DNA of 64,000 nt from JAJXWB01 sp046349215 (GCA_046349215.1 JAXMCV010000002.1:310001-374000), one strand, 5' to 3'; shown: positions 24,625 through 33,669, numbered from the stretch's first letter. Program-made: numbers and translations. The notes: generated from the letters alone by a model not told the origin.

Positions 24625-26166
24625 TCAGATCGTGCGACCGGCCTTCTCCCAATAGGGATCGCGCAGGCGGCGTTTGAAGATCTTGCCGGAATCCTCACGC
24701 GGCAGGTCGTGGCCGATCTCGACGTGCTTCGGCACCTTGTAGTCGGCGAGATGCTCCTTGAGATAGGCGCGGATTTCGTCCGGTGTCAGGCCGGAGCCCG
24801 GCTGCGGTTCGACGACGGCCATCAAAGATTCGCCGAAGTCGGGATCGGGAATGCCGAACACGGCGCAATCCTTGACCAGCGGCATGTGGTGCAGCACGGA
24901 TTCGATCTCTGCCGGATAGATGTTGACGCCGCCGGAAATCACCATGTCGCGCTTGCGATCACAGATGAAGAGATAGCCGTCCTCGTCGAGGTAGCCGACG
25001 TCGCCCGAGGTGATGAGGCCGTCGCGGTCGATCTCGGCGCGCTTCTCCGGCTTGTTGAAATAGGTGAAGTCCGCCATGCCCTCGATGCGGGTAAAGATTT
25101 CCCCCTGCAGGCCCGGCGGCTGTTCCTTGCCGTCGTCGCCGACGATCACGATCCTTGCGCCGGGAACCGGCCGCCCGACAGTGCCGGGCTTTTTCAATGC
25201 ATCCTCTGATGTCGCGAGCGTCACCGCGCTCGATTCCGTCGAGCCGTAGAATTCGTGGATGATCGGGCCCCACCAGTCGATCATGCCGCGCTTGGCGGAG
25301 GGCGGGCAGGGCGCTGCGGCATGGATGATGAAGCGCAGCGACGAGAGATCGTATTTTTCGCGCACGTCTTTCGGCAGCTTCAGAAGGCGCACGAACATGG
25401 TCGGCACCATGAACATGTGGCTGATGCCGAATTTCTCGATCGAGCGCAGCATGTCCTCGGGGTCGAAGCGCGGCAGAAGCACGACAGCCTTGCCCATCTG
25501 CGACGCGCGCAGGCCGAAGGAATTCGGCGCCGAATGGTAGAGCGGGCCGGGAACGGCGGCGACCATGTTTGGCTCGAAGCCATACACCGTTTGCCTGATG
25601 AAAAGCCCTTTCTCGCGCTGCGCCGGCGTCGCGGGATTGCGCCGCACAGCCTTGGGATGGCCGGTCGTGCCCGACGTGTAGATCATGCTGTCAGTGGCAG
25701 GCGGCGGCAGGTCCTTCGCCGGTTCGTGCGACGAAACCCAATCGTCCCAGTGTTGCGCTTCCGCCGGGACAACGCGCGCTTGCGGCGGCACGCCATAGGC
25801 TTCCGCGATCTCCGGCGGCGTCTCGACGACAAAGACATGCACGCCTTCAGGCACGATATGCGCGACGACGGGCCAGAGGTCGGCATGGACGATCAGCGCC
25901 CTGGCGCGGCAATCGCGCAGAATGTATTCGACCTCCTCCGCCTTGAAATGCCAGTTGATCGGCACGGCGTAGGCGGCGATCTGCTGCGCGCCGATGGACG
26001 CTTCGAAGAAGGCGAAATCGTTGCGCAGGAACAGCGCGATGGCGTCGCCGGGGCCGACGCCTATCTTGCGGAAGCCGGCGGCCGCGCGTGCGGCGCGATC
26101 GTCGAGCGCGGCTTTCGACAGGTGTCTTTCGCCTGAGATCAGGCCGTCGGTTTTCGCTCCCGTCAT
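24625..26166 (-). CDS. AMP-forming acyl-CoA synthetase
   Basis: 513 residues, ANL superfamily. SMIYTSGTTGHPKAV (phosphate loop), EFYGSTESSAVTL, SGDVGYLDEDGYLFICDRK, DMVISGGVNIYPAEIE and the C-terminal REDSGKIFKRRLRDPYW with the catalytic Lys are all present. It activates an unidentified carboxylate. The CoA-transferase gene lies 30 nt upstream on the same strand and a small membrane protein follows, so two routes of acid activation (ATP-driven and CoA-transfer) sit in one transcript. Confidence 0.93.
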   Translation of the reverse strand: MTGAKTDGLISGERHLSKAALDDRAARAAAGFRKIGVGPGDAIALFLRNDFAFFEASIGAQQIAAYAVPINWHFKAEEVEYILRDCRARALIVHADLWPVVAHIVPEGVHVFVVETPPEIAEAYGVPPQARVVPAEAQHWDDWVSSHEPAKDLPPPATDSMIYTSGTTGHPKAVRRNPATPAQREKGLFIRQTVYGFEPNMVAAVPGPLYHSAPNSFGLRASQMGKAVVLLPRFDPEDMLRSIEKFGISHMFMVPTMFVRLLKLPKDVREKYDLSSLRFIIHAAAPCPPSAKRGMIDWWGPIIHEFYGSTESSAVTLATSEDALKKPGTVGRPVPGARIVIVGDDGKEQPPGLQGEIFTRIEGMADFTYFNKPEKRAEIDRDGLITSGDVGYLDEDGYLFICDRKRDMVISGGVNIYPAEIESVLHHMPLVKDCAVFGIPDPDFGESLMAVVEPQPGSGLTPDEIRAYLKEHLADYKVPKHVEIGHDLPREDSGKIFKRRLRDPYWEKAGRTI

Positions 26167-26196
26167 TCTGTTCTTCTCTCGTTGCTTGTCGGCGCG

Positions 26197-27480
26197 CTAG
26201 AACGTCGCGCGCATCTCCCGCCACGCTCGCGCCAGTTCGTCCCTGTAATCTGGCGCGGCGACCATCATCAACGCTTCGGCGCGGGCGTCCAGATCGAGAT
26301 CGCGCAGGGCGGCTATGCCGTATTCGGTCACGATGTAGTCCGCGTCGTTTCGCGGGCCGGTCGCGATGCCGGGCGAGGAGAGCTTTGCGACGATGCGGCT
26401 CGCGCCTCCCGCCGTCGCGGGAAGCGCGACGATGGAGCGCCCGCCCTGCGAGCCCCAGGCGCCGCGCTGGAAATCGTGGAAGCCGCCGGCGCCGCTGATC
26501 TGGCGCCCGCCGAGCATTTCCGCGTTGCATTGGCCGAACAGGTCGATCTCGATGGCGCTGTTGATGGCCACGAAATTGTCCTGCGCGGCGATGGCCGCGG
26601 CGCTGTGCGTATAGTCGGCGGCGCGGTAGCGCACGCTCGCATGTGTCGAGTAGTTCCAGGCCGCTTGCGTGCCGATCGCCATGCCGGTGATCGCCAGCCC
26701 GCGATCGGCGGACTTGCGCGAATTGGTCAGTACGCCCTTTTCGGCGAGCGACGCGATCGCGTCGTCGATCATGCCGGAATGCAGGCCGAGATCGCGGCGG
26801 TCGAACAGATTGGCGAGCACGGCCGACTGCACTTTGCCGATGCCGATCTGGATCGTGTCGCCGTCGCGGATCAGCGTCGCCGCCGTCGCGCCGACCCTGG
26901 CCAGCGTTCCGCCAGGCGGCGCCGCCGGGCAGGGCATAAGCTTCTCGTCGATCTCGACGATGGCGTCGCAATCTTCGACGCGAAGCCCCGGTTCGCCCTG
27001 CACATGCGGCATGGAATGGTCGACGAAGGCGAGGATGCGTTTCGCGCTGCGCGCGGCGATCGGCGCGTAATCCTGGTTGATGCCGAAGGACATGCGCCCG
27101 TCGGGCCCCGGCGGCGACAGACGCAGCACGGCAAGATCGAGCGGCATGGCGGCGAGCGTGCGCGCAAAGCCGGAATAGGCTTTCGGAATGAATCGCACGC
27201 GACCCGCCGCAAAGCTGTTCGACAGCGCCGGCGTGACGAAGGTCGAGGCGACGCGGGCGTCCGGCGCCAGCGTCGCATAGTCGACCGTGTTCACGCCGGG
27301 GATGAAAACGCCGAGAAATTCGACGCCGCGCGCCCGCTCTGGATCGGCCCGAATAGCGTCGACGAAGGTCATGCATTCGGACGGGCCGGCATGGACGAAG
27401 ACGCGCATTCCGGGCTCAAGAAGCGACAGGGCGGCTGCGGGCGAAAGGCGTTGCGTTGTCTTCACGATAGGCTTCGGCAT
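26197..27480 (-). CDS. Acetyl-CoA hydrolase/transferase family CoA-transferase
   Basis: 427 residues if started at the ATG at 27480; another ATG at 27540 is possible and neither has a strong ribosome site. GIGKVQSAVLANLFDRRDLGLHSGMIDDA, INSAIEIDLFGQCNAEML and SGAGGFHDFQRGAW are signatures of the 4-hydroxybutyrate/acetyl-CoA transferase family, in which a Glu forms a glutamyl-CoA intermediate. It moves CoA between carboxylates. It precedes the acyl-CoA synthetase. The inverted repeat at 27542-27558 lies at its promoter. Confidence 0.88.
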   Translation of the reverse strand: MPKPIVKTTQRLSPAAALSLLEPGMRVFVHAGPSECMTFVDAIRADPERARGVEFLGVFIPGVNTVDYATLAPDARVASTFVTPALSNSFAAGRVRFIPKAYSGFARTLAAMPLDLAVLRLSPPGPDGRMSFGINQDYAPIAARSAKRILAFVDHSMPHVQGEPGLRVEDCDAIVEIDEKLMPCPAAPPGGTLARVGATAATLIRDGDTIQIGIGKVQSAVLANLFDRRDLGLHSGMIDDAIASLAEKGVLTNSRKSADRGLAITGMAIGTQAAWNYSTHASVRYRAADYTHSAAAIAAQDNFVAINSAIEIDLFGQCNAEMLGGRQISGAGGFHDFQRGAWGSQGGRSIVALPATAGGASRIVAKLSSPGIATGPRNDADYIVTEYGIAALRDLDLDARAEALMMVAAPDYRDELARAWREMRATF

Positions 27481-27541
27481 GTCCTGATTGCGGGATTCTG
27501 CGGCACGGGGCGCCGCGGCGGAGGCAGGCGACAATCGCATG

Positions 27542-27558
27542 GCGAAATCCCATTTCGC
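27542..27558. promoter_or_regulatory. Perfect inverted repeat GCGAAAT-CCC-ATTTCGC
   Basis: A 7-3-7 inverted repeat in the 116-nt gap between the divergent CoA-transferase and membrane-protein genes. It is AT-richer than its surroundings. GCGAAAY half-sites also occur at 30469 and 30490 before the IclR gene, though in other orientations. A regulator-binding role is inferred. Confidence 0.45.
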
Positions 27559-27596
27559 AACTGGTCGTGCGCGGCCTGCGCTGCTAATCAGCAATC

Positions 27597-29000
27597 ATGG
27601 ATCGTGGCTTGCTGGAACGCGCTCGGAAGAACGACGCCATTCTGCTCGGCCTCGTGCTCGCCGGCGTGATCGTCCACGAATATCTGGGCTGGCGCGCTGC
27701 GGGATATGTGGCTGCGCCGTCGCTGATCGCCTATATCGCACTCGAATGGCCACGGCTGCGCGCCAATGCGCGTATCCTGCTTTTCGTCTGTGCGGGGCTC
27801 GGACTGGTCGCCGCGCTGCGCTCCGGCGCGCGGCCGGTCGTCGACGGGATGGTGAAGGCCTGCTTCTATCCGGCGTTTCTCGCGGCGCTGGGTTCGCTGC
27901 GTGACGCCGCCGCCAGTTCGGCGATGATCGATCGCGGCGGGCGTTACCTCGTCAACCAGCCGCCCGGCCGGCGCTACCTGGCGTTGACTCTCGGCGGGCA
28001 CATTTTCGGCATTCTGCTCAACATGGGCGGCCTGGCGTTGATCGCCTCGATGCTGAAGCAGGTGAACACACTGGAATCGGCAGGCGGCGACGCGCGGAGG
28101 CTCGCCATCCGCGAGCAGCGGATCACGCTGGCCGTGCTGCGCGGCTTCTCGACCATGCCCATGTGGTCGCCGCTGTCGATCACCATGGCGCTGCTGTTCT
28201 CGCTCACGCCGCAGGCCCATTGGGGCGAATACGTGCCCTACGGTCTCGGGCTGACCATCATCTACCTCGGCCTCGGGTGGCTGTTCGACACGCTGCAGTT
28301 TCCGCGCGCCACCACGAAGATGACGATTTCCGACCCTTACGGATGGGTTTCGATCGTCGTCATGCTGGCGCAGGTCGGCGTGATGACGGCAATCGCGCTG
28401 ACGCTCGAGAAGAAGACTGGCATCGGCTTCATCACCCACCTGTTGGTCGTCGTGCCGCTGTTCGCGCTGGGGTGGCTCGTCGTGCAAAACGCCAGCCTCG
28501 GCTTCGTGCGGGCTTTCGCGGCCGCGTCGCGGCAGATCGCCCAGCGCTCTGCGCTCGGATTCCCGACCTACGCCAACGAGGTGGCGCTGTTTGCGACCTC
28601 GGGCTTTCTCGGCGCCATGCTGTCACTTCTGGTGCCCCCCGAGACCTTGCCGAAATTCCTGGCCAGCCTGCATCTGTCGGTCGACGCGCTCACCGTCGTG
28701 ATCGTGCTGGTGGTCGGCGCCCTCGGCTTCGTCGGCGTCAATCCGATGATCACTTTGACGCTGATCCTCGGCTCGCTGGCCAGTTCGCCGATCGAGGGCC
28801 TGTCGCCGCTGAAACTTGTCATCACGGCGGCCGGGGCTTGGACGCTCAGCCTCGGGCTGTCGCCGCTGAACGGCTCGATGGTGCTGCTCGCCAATGTGAT
28901 GGGCGTGCCGTCGGAAACGATCGCGTTGAAATGGAATGGCGTCTTCGCGGTCCTGACGCTCGCCGCATTCTGCGTGGCGATCTATTATGCGCCGTTCTAG
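27597..29000 (+). CDS. Polytopic membrane protein of unknown function
   Basis: 467 residues with roughly 10-12 hydrophobic helices, for example AILLGLVLAGVIVHEYLGW, YLALTLGGHIFGILLNMGGLALIASML, VALFATSGFLGAMLSLLV and VDALTVVIVLVVGALGFVGVNPM. The GVNPM and LSPLNGSMVLLANVMGVPS segments in the second half resemble discontinuous helices of ion-transporter-like folds, but I do not recognise the family. Probably a transporter. It is divergent from the CoA-transferase gene and 64 nt upstream of the FKBP gene. Confidence 0.8.
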   Translation: MDRGLLERARKNDAILLGLVLAGVIVHEYLGWRAAGYVAAPSLIAYIALEWPRLRANARILLFVCAGLGLVAALRSGARPVVDGMVKACFYPAFLAALGSLRDAAASSAMIDRGGRYLVNQPPGRRYLALTLGGHIFGILLNMGGLALIASMLKQVNTLESAGGDARRLAIREQRITLAVLRGFSTMPMWSPLSITMALLFSLTPQAHWGEYVPYGLGLTIIYLGLGWLFDTLQFPRATTKMTISDPYGWVSIVVMLAQVGVMTAIALTLEKKTGIGFITHLLVVVPLFALGWLVVQNASLGFVRAFAAASRQIAQRSALGFPTYANEVALFATSGFLGAMLSLLVPPETLPKFLASLHLSVDALTVVIVLVVGALGFVGVNPMITLTLILGSLASSPIEGLSPLKLVITAAGAWTLSLGLSPLNGSMVLLANVMGVPSETIALKWNGVFAVLTLAAFCVAIYYAPF

Positions 29001-29064
29001 CCCGCTTGCCGGCAATGCCGCTTGATGCCATGCAGGGCGGTCCGAACAGACTGGAGACATCGAC

Positions 29065-29475
29065 GTGAACCACGTTTTCGCCGCCCTTGGCCTGCTTGCC
29101 GGCCTTGCAATGACCATTGTCCCCGCCAGCGCGCAATCCGCCATGACCTCCGGCTTCGTTGTCGAGACGATCAAGGCGGGCACGGGACCCGCGCCGCAGG
29201 CCGGCCAATTGTGCGTCATCCATTACACGGGAACGCTGGCCGCCGACGGGACGAAGTTCGATTCCTCGCGGGATCGCGGCAAGCCCTTCGAATTCCGGCT
29301 CGGCACGGGACAGGTGATCCGCGGCTGGGACGAAGGCGTCGCGCAGATGAAGGTTGGCGGCCGTTATCGCCTGAAGATCCGCTCCGACTACGGCTATGGC
29401 GCGCGCGGCGCCGGCGGCGTTATCCCGCCGAACGCCGACCTGGTTTTCGACGTCGAGTTGATCGCGGCGAAGTGA
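29065..29475 (+). CDS. Periplasmic FKBP-type peptidyl-prolyl isomerase
   Basis: 136 residues, GTG start with CTGGAG upstream. A signal peptide (about 1-23, ending PASAQ) is followed by one FKBP domain: VIHYTGTLAADGTKFDSSRDRGKPFEFRLGTGQVIRGWDEGVAQMKVGGRYRLKI and GYGARGAGGVIPPNADLVFDVEL. Active-site residues Tyr, Asp, Trp and Phe are present. It isomerises prolyl bonds in exported proteins. Ends next to a bidirectional hairpin at 29489-29507. Confidence 0.93.
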   Translation: MNHVFAALGLLAGLAMTIVPASAQSAMTSGFVVETIKAGTGPAPQAGQLCVIHYTGTLAADGTKFDSSRDRGKPFEFRLGTGQVIRGWDEGVAQMKVGGRYRLKIRSDYGYGARGAGGVIPPNADLVFDVELIAAK

Positions 29476-29488
29476 GACTGAACTCCGC

Positions 29489-29507
29489 CCTCCCGCCTGG
29501 CGGGAGG
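29489..29507. terminator. Hairpin between convergent genes
   Basis: CCTCCCGCC-T-GGCGGGAGG is a perfect inverted repeat between the FKBP stop (29475) and the hydratase stop (29513). There is no T tract on either side, so terminator function is probable but not certain. Confidence 0.6.
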
Positions 29508-29512
29508 ACGGA

Positions 29513-30370
29513 TCACGCCACCCGCGCCAGTCCGTTGTTGAGCACCACGATGTCGCGTTCGACGACGCGCGCACGGAACGACACATCCTTGCCGTCGACC
29601 CACATTTCCGTGCGGATGGTTTCGCCGGGATAGACCGGCGAGGAGAAACGCAGTTTCAGCGACTTCATCCGTTTTGGATCGTAGTCGCAGACCGTGCGCA
29701 GGATGGCATGGCCGGCGACGCCGAGCGAGCAGAGCCCGTGCAGGATCGGCTGACGAAAGCCGGCGTGCGTGGCGACTTCCGGTTCGGCATGCAGCGGGTT
29801 GTAGTCTCCGGACAGGCGATAGATCAGCGCCTGCTGCGGCAAGGTCTTCTGCTCGAAAATCGCGTCCGGCGCCCGGGTGGGCAGGACATGCGGCTCGGGC
29901 GTCGGCCCGGAGGGGCCGCCGAAGCCGCCGTCGCCGCGCATGAAACTTGTCGATGTCAGGGTCGCGATCGTTTCGCCTGACGTTCCGTCCGAGATCGTCC
30001 GTTCGATCAGCGCCAGCGCGCCCTTTTCCTTGCCCTTGTCGATCAGCGCTGCGATGCGCGTGCGGCCGACGATTTCGCCTTCCGCCGGAATGGGCCGGTG
30101 CAATTCGAAACCCTGCTCGCCGTGGAGCAGCTTCCGCCAGTCGACGCCGTGCGCCGGGTCCTTCCAGATGAAGCCGGTCGGCGCCAGCACGACGGCCATG
30201 GTCGGCAGCGCCTGCAGATCCTTCTCGTAGACGAAGCGCAACTGTTTCTCGTCCAGCGGATCGGCGCCGAGTCCGAGGCCGAGCGCATAGAGCATCGTGT
30301 CCTTCTGCGTCAGCGTCTGCCGGATCTCCGGCAGCTTCAGGTTCATCAGCTTGTCGTAGTCGATCGCCAT
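29513..30370 (-). CDS. MaoC-like 2-enoyl-CoA hydratase (hydratase-2 type)
   Basis: 285 residues from the ATG at 30370 (MAIDYDKLMNLKLPEI). Two hot-dog repeats: the N-terminal one lacks the motif and the C-terminal one carries YRLSGDYNPLHAEP with Asp189, Asn191 and His194, the hydratase-2 catalytic residues. It is followed by GFRQPILHGLCSLG. Hydratase-2 adds water to 2-enoyl-CoA to give (3R)-hydroxyacyl-CoA, the substrate of the MFE-2-like dehydrogenase at 20806. The gene is divergent from the IclR regulator, which may control it. Confidence 0.92.
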   Translation of the reverse strand: MAIDYDKLMNLKLPEIRQTLTQKDTMLYALGLGLGADPLDEKQLRFVYEKDLQALPTMAVVLAPTGFIWKDPAHGVDWRKLLHGEQGFELHRPIPAEGEIVGRTRIAALIDKGKEKGALALIERTISDGTSGETIATLTSTSFMRGDGGFGGPSGPTPEPHVLPTRAPDAIFEQKTLPQQALIYRLSGDYNPLHAEPEVATHAGFRQPILHGLCSLGVAGHAILRTVCDYDPKRMKSLKLRFSSPVYPGETIRTEMWVDGKDVSFRARVVERDIVVLNNGLARVA

Positions 30371-30458
30371 CGCCCGCCGTCCTCGCGTTTCCCGGTCATT
30401 CTTGTGTGCGCGGAAGCCTACACGGCCCGCGGCTTCGATCAATCCGGAAAACGCCCTG

Positions 30459-30475
30459 GTTCCACAATGCGAAAC
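30459..30475. promoter_or_regulatory. Imperfect 7-3-7 palindrome before the IclR gene
   Basis: GTTCCAC-AAT-GCGAAAC, with 5 of 7 arm positions paired, between the divergent hydratase and IclR genes. Another GCGAAAT lies at 30490-30496, 21 nt (two helical turns) further on. IclR-family proteins bind short palindromes of this kind, so autoregulation is likely. Confidence 0.4.
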
Positions 30476-30527
30476 GGCTTGATCTTTGTGCGAAATCGGC
30501 GGTAGAAATCCGCGCGACGAGGAACCC

Positions 30528-31337
30528 ATGGACACCGCCGTAGAAAAACCGGACCGGATGCGCCCCAACGACCGGCAGTTCGTGACCGCGCTCGGGCGCG
30601 GCCTCGACGTTCTGCGCATCTTTCGCGCCGAGGACGGGCCGCTCGGCAACCAGGAGATTGCGCGCCGCACCGGCCTGCCCAAGCCGACGGTCTCGCGCCT
30701 GACCTACACGCTGACGCAGCTCGGCTACCTCAACTACGACCGCAAGCTCGGCGTCTATTCGCTCGGCGGCGGCGTGCTGGCGCTGGGCTATGTCGCGCTC
30801 GCCCATCTCGACGTGCGTCGCGTCGCGCGCCCGCTGATGCAGGACCTCGCCGACGAATGCGGCGCCAGCGTCGGCCTTGGCGCGCGCGACCGGCTCAACA
30901 TGCTCTATGTCGAGAACTGCGAGGGCCAGAACATCGTCGCCCTGCGCGTTTCCGCCGGCTCGCGCATTCCGCTCGCCACGTCGGCGATGGGACGCGCCTA
31001 TCTGGCGGGCCTGACCGATCGCGAACGCACGCCGCTGATCGACCAGATCATCCGCAAATATCCGGACGACAAGGCCGCTCTGGTGCGCGGCATCGAGCGG
31101 TCGATCAAGGAGATCGAGAAACGTGGCTTCTGTCTGGGCATCGGCGACTGGCGCAAGGACGTGAACGGCGCCGGCGCGCCGCTGGCGCTGCCGAACGGGG
31201 CCGGACTCTTCGCGCTGAATTGCGGCGGTCCTGCCTATCTCCTGAAAGCCAAGGACATCGAGGAAAGCTACGGGCCGAGGCTCGTGGAAATCGCCAGCAA
31301 GGTGGTCGCCTCGATCGGCGTAAAGACCAGGCGCTGA
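30528..31337 (+). CDS. IclR-family transcriptional regulator
   Basis: 269 residues from the ATG at 30528 (GAGGAACCC upstream); an ATG at 30486 lacks a site. The N-terminal winged helix-turn-helix is at about 30-90 (DVLRIFRAEDGPLGNQEIARRTGLPKPTVSRLTYTLTQLGYL). The C-terminal effector domain follows (LMQDLADECGASVGLGARDRLNMLYVE; RIPLATSAMGRAYLAGLTD). IclR proteins sense small aromatic or acyl metabolites. It lies 22 nt upstream of two acyl-CoA dehydrogenase genes on the same transcript and opposite the hydratase, so it probably regulates this block. Confidence 0.92.
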   Translation: MDTAVEKPDRMRPNDRQFVTALGRGLDVLRIFRAEDGPLGNQEIARRTGLPKPTVSRLTYTLTQLGYLNYDRKLGVYSLGGGVLALGYVALAHLDVRRVARPLMQDLADECGASVGLGARDRLNMLYVENCEGQNIVALRVSAGSRIPLATSAMGRAYLAGLTDRERTPLIDQIIRKYPDDKAALVRGIERSIKEIEKRGFCLGIGDWRKDVNGAGAPLALPNGAGLFALNCGGPAYLLKAKDIEESYGPRLVEIASKVVASIGVKTRR

Positions 31338-31359
31338 CGCAAGAGCATATGGAGTTGAA

Positions 31360-32493
31360 GTGAGCGAGGCCGACGACATCAAGCGCATGCTGCGCGACGC
31401 AGCCGCCGACTACGTGGGGCGCACCGACCCCGCCGCCAATGTGCGGGCATGGCGCCACAAGGCGCCGGGTTTCGACGTGGCGCGGTGGAGCGAAATGGCC
31501 GAGCTCGGCTGGGCGGGCCTGCGCGCGCCGGAAGCTTTTGGCGGTTCGGGCCTCGGCCTTTCAGACATGGTTGCGCTGCTGATCGAGACCGGCCGCGGCA
31601 TTGCGCCGGAGCCGCTGACGGCGGTAGGGGCGCTCGCCGTGCGCGCGATCTGCGGCGGCGACAACGAGGCCGCGAAACAGGAACTGCTGCCTTCGATCTG
31701 CGGCGGCTCGAAAATCATCGCGGTCGCCTGGCAGGAAAGGCCCGGCCAACTCGGCGCCGGCGAGATCGCGACGCGCGCCGAGAAGAACGGCGACGGGTTC
31801 CTGCTGTCGGGCGAGAAGGATTTCGTCCATGCCGCGCCGGCCGCCGACGGGTTCCTTGTCACAGCGCGCACAGCCGGCGGCGTCGGACTGTTCTATGCGC
31901 CTTCGTCCGCGAAGGGACTGACTCTTGAGACGCGCTGGTTCACCGACGGGACGGCATTTGGAAAGCTGCGGCTGTCCGGCGTGGAAATCCCCGTCGCGCA
32001 TGTCGTCGCCTCGCCCGCTTGTGGCGAAGCGGCGCTGGACGCGGCGCTGGAGGAAGCGCGCGTGGCGATTTCGGCGGAAATGCTCGGCGGCATGCGCGCC
32101 TCGCTCGACATGACGCTCGACTATCTGCGCCAGCGCAAGCAGTTCGGAAAGGCGATCGGATCGTTTCAGGCGCTGCAGCACCGCGCCGTCGATCTCTACG
32201 TGCAGACCGAACTCGCGCGCTCGGCGATCGATCGCGCAGCGCGCATCCTGTCGTCCGACGCGGACGCGCGAGAAAAGGCGCTGGCGGCGTCCGCCTGCAA
32301 GGCGCGCGTTTCCGACGGCGCGCTGATGATCGCGCGGGAATCGATCCAGATGCATGGGGCGATCGGCTACACGGACGAGCACAACATCGGCCTCTACGTG
32401 CGTCGTGCGCTGAAGAACGTCGCATGGCTCGGCAATGGCGCGCAGCACCGCAAGCGTTACGCCGCGCTCGCGCCTGCGCTCGAACTGGTTTGA
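31360..32493 (+). CDS. Acyl-CoA dehydrogenase, Glu-less subunit of a second pair
   Basis: 377 residues, GTG start with GGAG upstream. ACAD fold: GLRAPEAFGGSGLGLSDM, RKQFGKAIGSFQALQHRAVDL and IQMHGAIGYTDEHNIGLYVRRAL. At the helix-G position it reads LEEARVAISAE (Ala233-Arg234), not Glu-Arg, so the catalytic base is absent. The next gene starts 7 nt later and has the Glu. The pair thus repeats the arrangement of 12490/13797, with gene order reversed. Confidence 0.9.
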   Translation: MSEADDIKRMLRDAAADYVGRTDPAANVRAWRHKAPGFDVARWSEMAELGWAGLRAPEAFGGSGLGLSDMVALLIETGRGIAPEPLTAVGALAVRAICGGDNEAAKQELLPSICGGSKIIAVAWQERPGQLGAGEIATRAEKNGDGFLLSGEKDFVHAAPAADGFLVTARTAGGVGLFYAPSSAKGLTLETRWFTDGTAFGKLRLSGVEIPVAHVVASPACGEAALDAALEEARVAISAEMLGGMRASLDMTLDYLRQRKQFGKAIGSFQALQHRAVDLYVQTELARSAIDRAARILSSDADAREKALAASACKARVSDGALMIARESIQMHGAIGYTDEHNIGLYVRRALKNVAWLGNGAQHRKRYAALAPALELV

Positions 32494-32500
32494 GGGTGTC

Positions 32501-33661
32501 ATGACCGCCGCAACGGACAATTACGACGCGATGAGCGACGCGGAATTCCGCAAGATGGTCCGCGAATTCGTCGAGGCAGAATGCCCGGCCGAAATTCGAC
32601 ACCTGCCGCGCCGCATACGCTGGCACGAAGTGAAGCCGTGGAGCCAGAAGCTGTCGAAGCGCGGCTGGCTTGCGCCGCAATGGCCCAGGGAATACGGCGG
32701 CATGGGCATGTCGGTGTCCAAGCAGATCGCCTATGCCGAGGAGATCGACGCGCTCGGCGTGCCGCGCGCCCCCGACATGGGTATCGTCATGCTCGGCCCG
32801 CTGCTGATCCGCTACGGCTCCGACGAACAGAAGAAGAAATACCTGCCGCGCATCCTCGCCTGCGAGGACGTGTGGTGCCAGGGCTATTCGGAACCGAACG
32901 CCGGCTCCGATCTCGCGTCGCTACGGCTGGAAGCGGTGCTCGACGGCGACCATTGGGTCGTCAACGGGCAGAAGACATGGACGACGCTGGCGCAGGACGC
33001 GAACTGGATATTCCTGCTTGTGCGGACCGACAAGACCGCCAAGAAGCAGGAAGGCATTTCCTTCCTGCTGGTCGACCTTTCCACGCCCGGCGTCACCCGG
33101 CGGCCGATCATGACGCTCGGCGGCCACGAGGAATTCTGCGAGACATTTTTCGACAATGTGCGCGTGCCGAAGGAGAATATCGTCGGCAAGGTCAACGAAG
33201 GCTGGACGATGGCCAAGGCGCTGCTCGGCTTCGAGCGCATTTTCCTGGGCTCGCCGAAACTGTCGCAGGTCGCGCTCAATCGTCTCGCCATGCTCGGCCG
33301 AGCCACGAATGCTTTCGAGGACGAACGCTTCCGCGACAAGTTCACGCAATTGCGGCTCGACGTCGCCGACCTGACGGAGACCTATTCGCGTTTCGCCGAC
33401 ATTCTGCGGCGCGGCGAGGCGCTGGGGCCTGACGTGTCGATCCTGAAGATTTTCGCGACCTCCACCTACCAGAAGATCACCGAGGCGCTGGTGGAACTCT
33501 CGGCGGAAAACGGCGCGATCGACGAACCGGCGCAATATGGCAACGAGCATCTCGACGCGCTGGCGCATTTCTGGCTGTCGCGACCGGCCACCATCTATGG
33601 CGGGTCCAGCGAGGTCCAGCGCAACATCGTGGCCAAGCAGGTTCTGGATTTGCCGGGCTAA
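32501..33661 (+). CDS. Acyl-CoA dehydrogenase, Glu-bearing subunit of the second pair
   Basis: 386 residues from the ATG at 32501. WCQGYSEPNAGSDLASL, NGQKTWTTLAQDANWIFLLVRTD and YGGSSEVQRNIVAKQVLDLPG match the large subunit at 12490 very closely. Helix G reads LLGFERIFLG (Glu245-Arg246), the catalytic position in isovaleryl-type dehydrogenases. It probably forms an alpha2beta2 enzyme with the product of 31360 and oxidises a bulky or branched acyl-CoA. Confidence 0.92.
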   Translation: MTAATDNYDAMSDAEFRKMVREFVEAECPAEIRHLPRRIRWHEVKPWSQKLSKRGWLAPQWPREYGGMGMSVSKQIAYAEEIDALGVPRAPDMGIVMLGPLLIRYGSDEQKKKYLPRILACEDVWCQGYSEPNAGSDLASLRLEAVLDGDHWVVNGQKTWTTLAQDANWIFLLVRTDKTAKKQEGISFLLVDLSTPGVTRRPIMTLGGHEEFCETFFDNVRVPKENIVGKVNEGWTMAKALLGFERIFLGSPKLSQVALNRLAMLGRATNAFEDERFRDKFTQLRLDVADLTETYSRFADILRRGEALGPDVSILKIFATSTYQKITEALVELSAENGAIDEPAQYGNEHLDALAHFWLSRPATIYGGSSEVQRNIVAKQVLDLPG

Positions 33662-33669
33662 TTGGGGCC

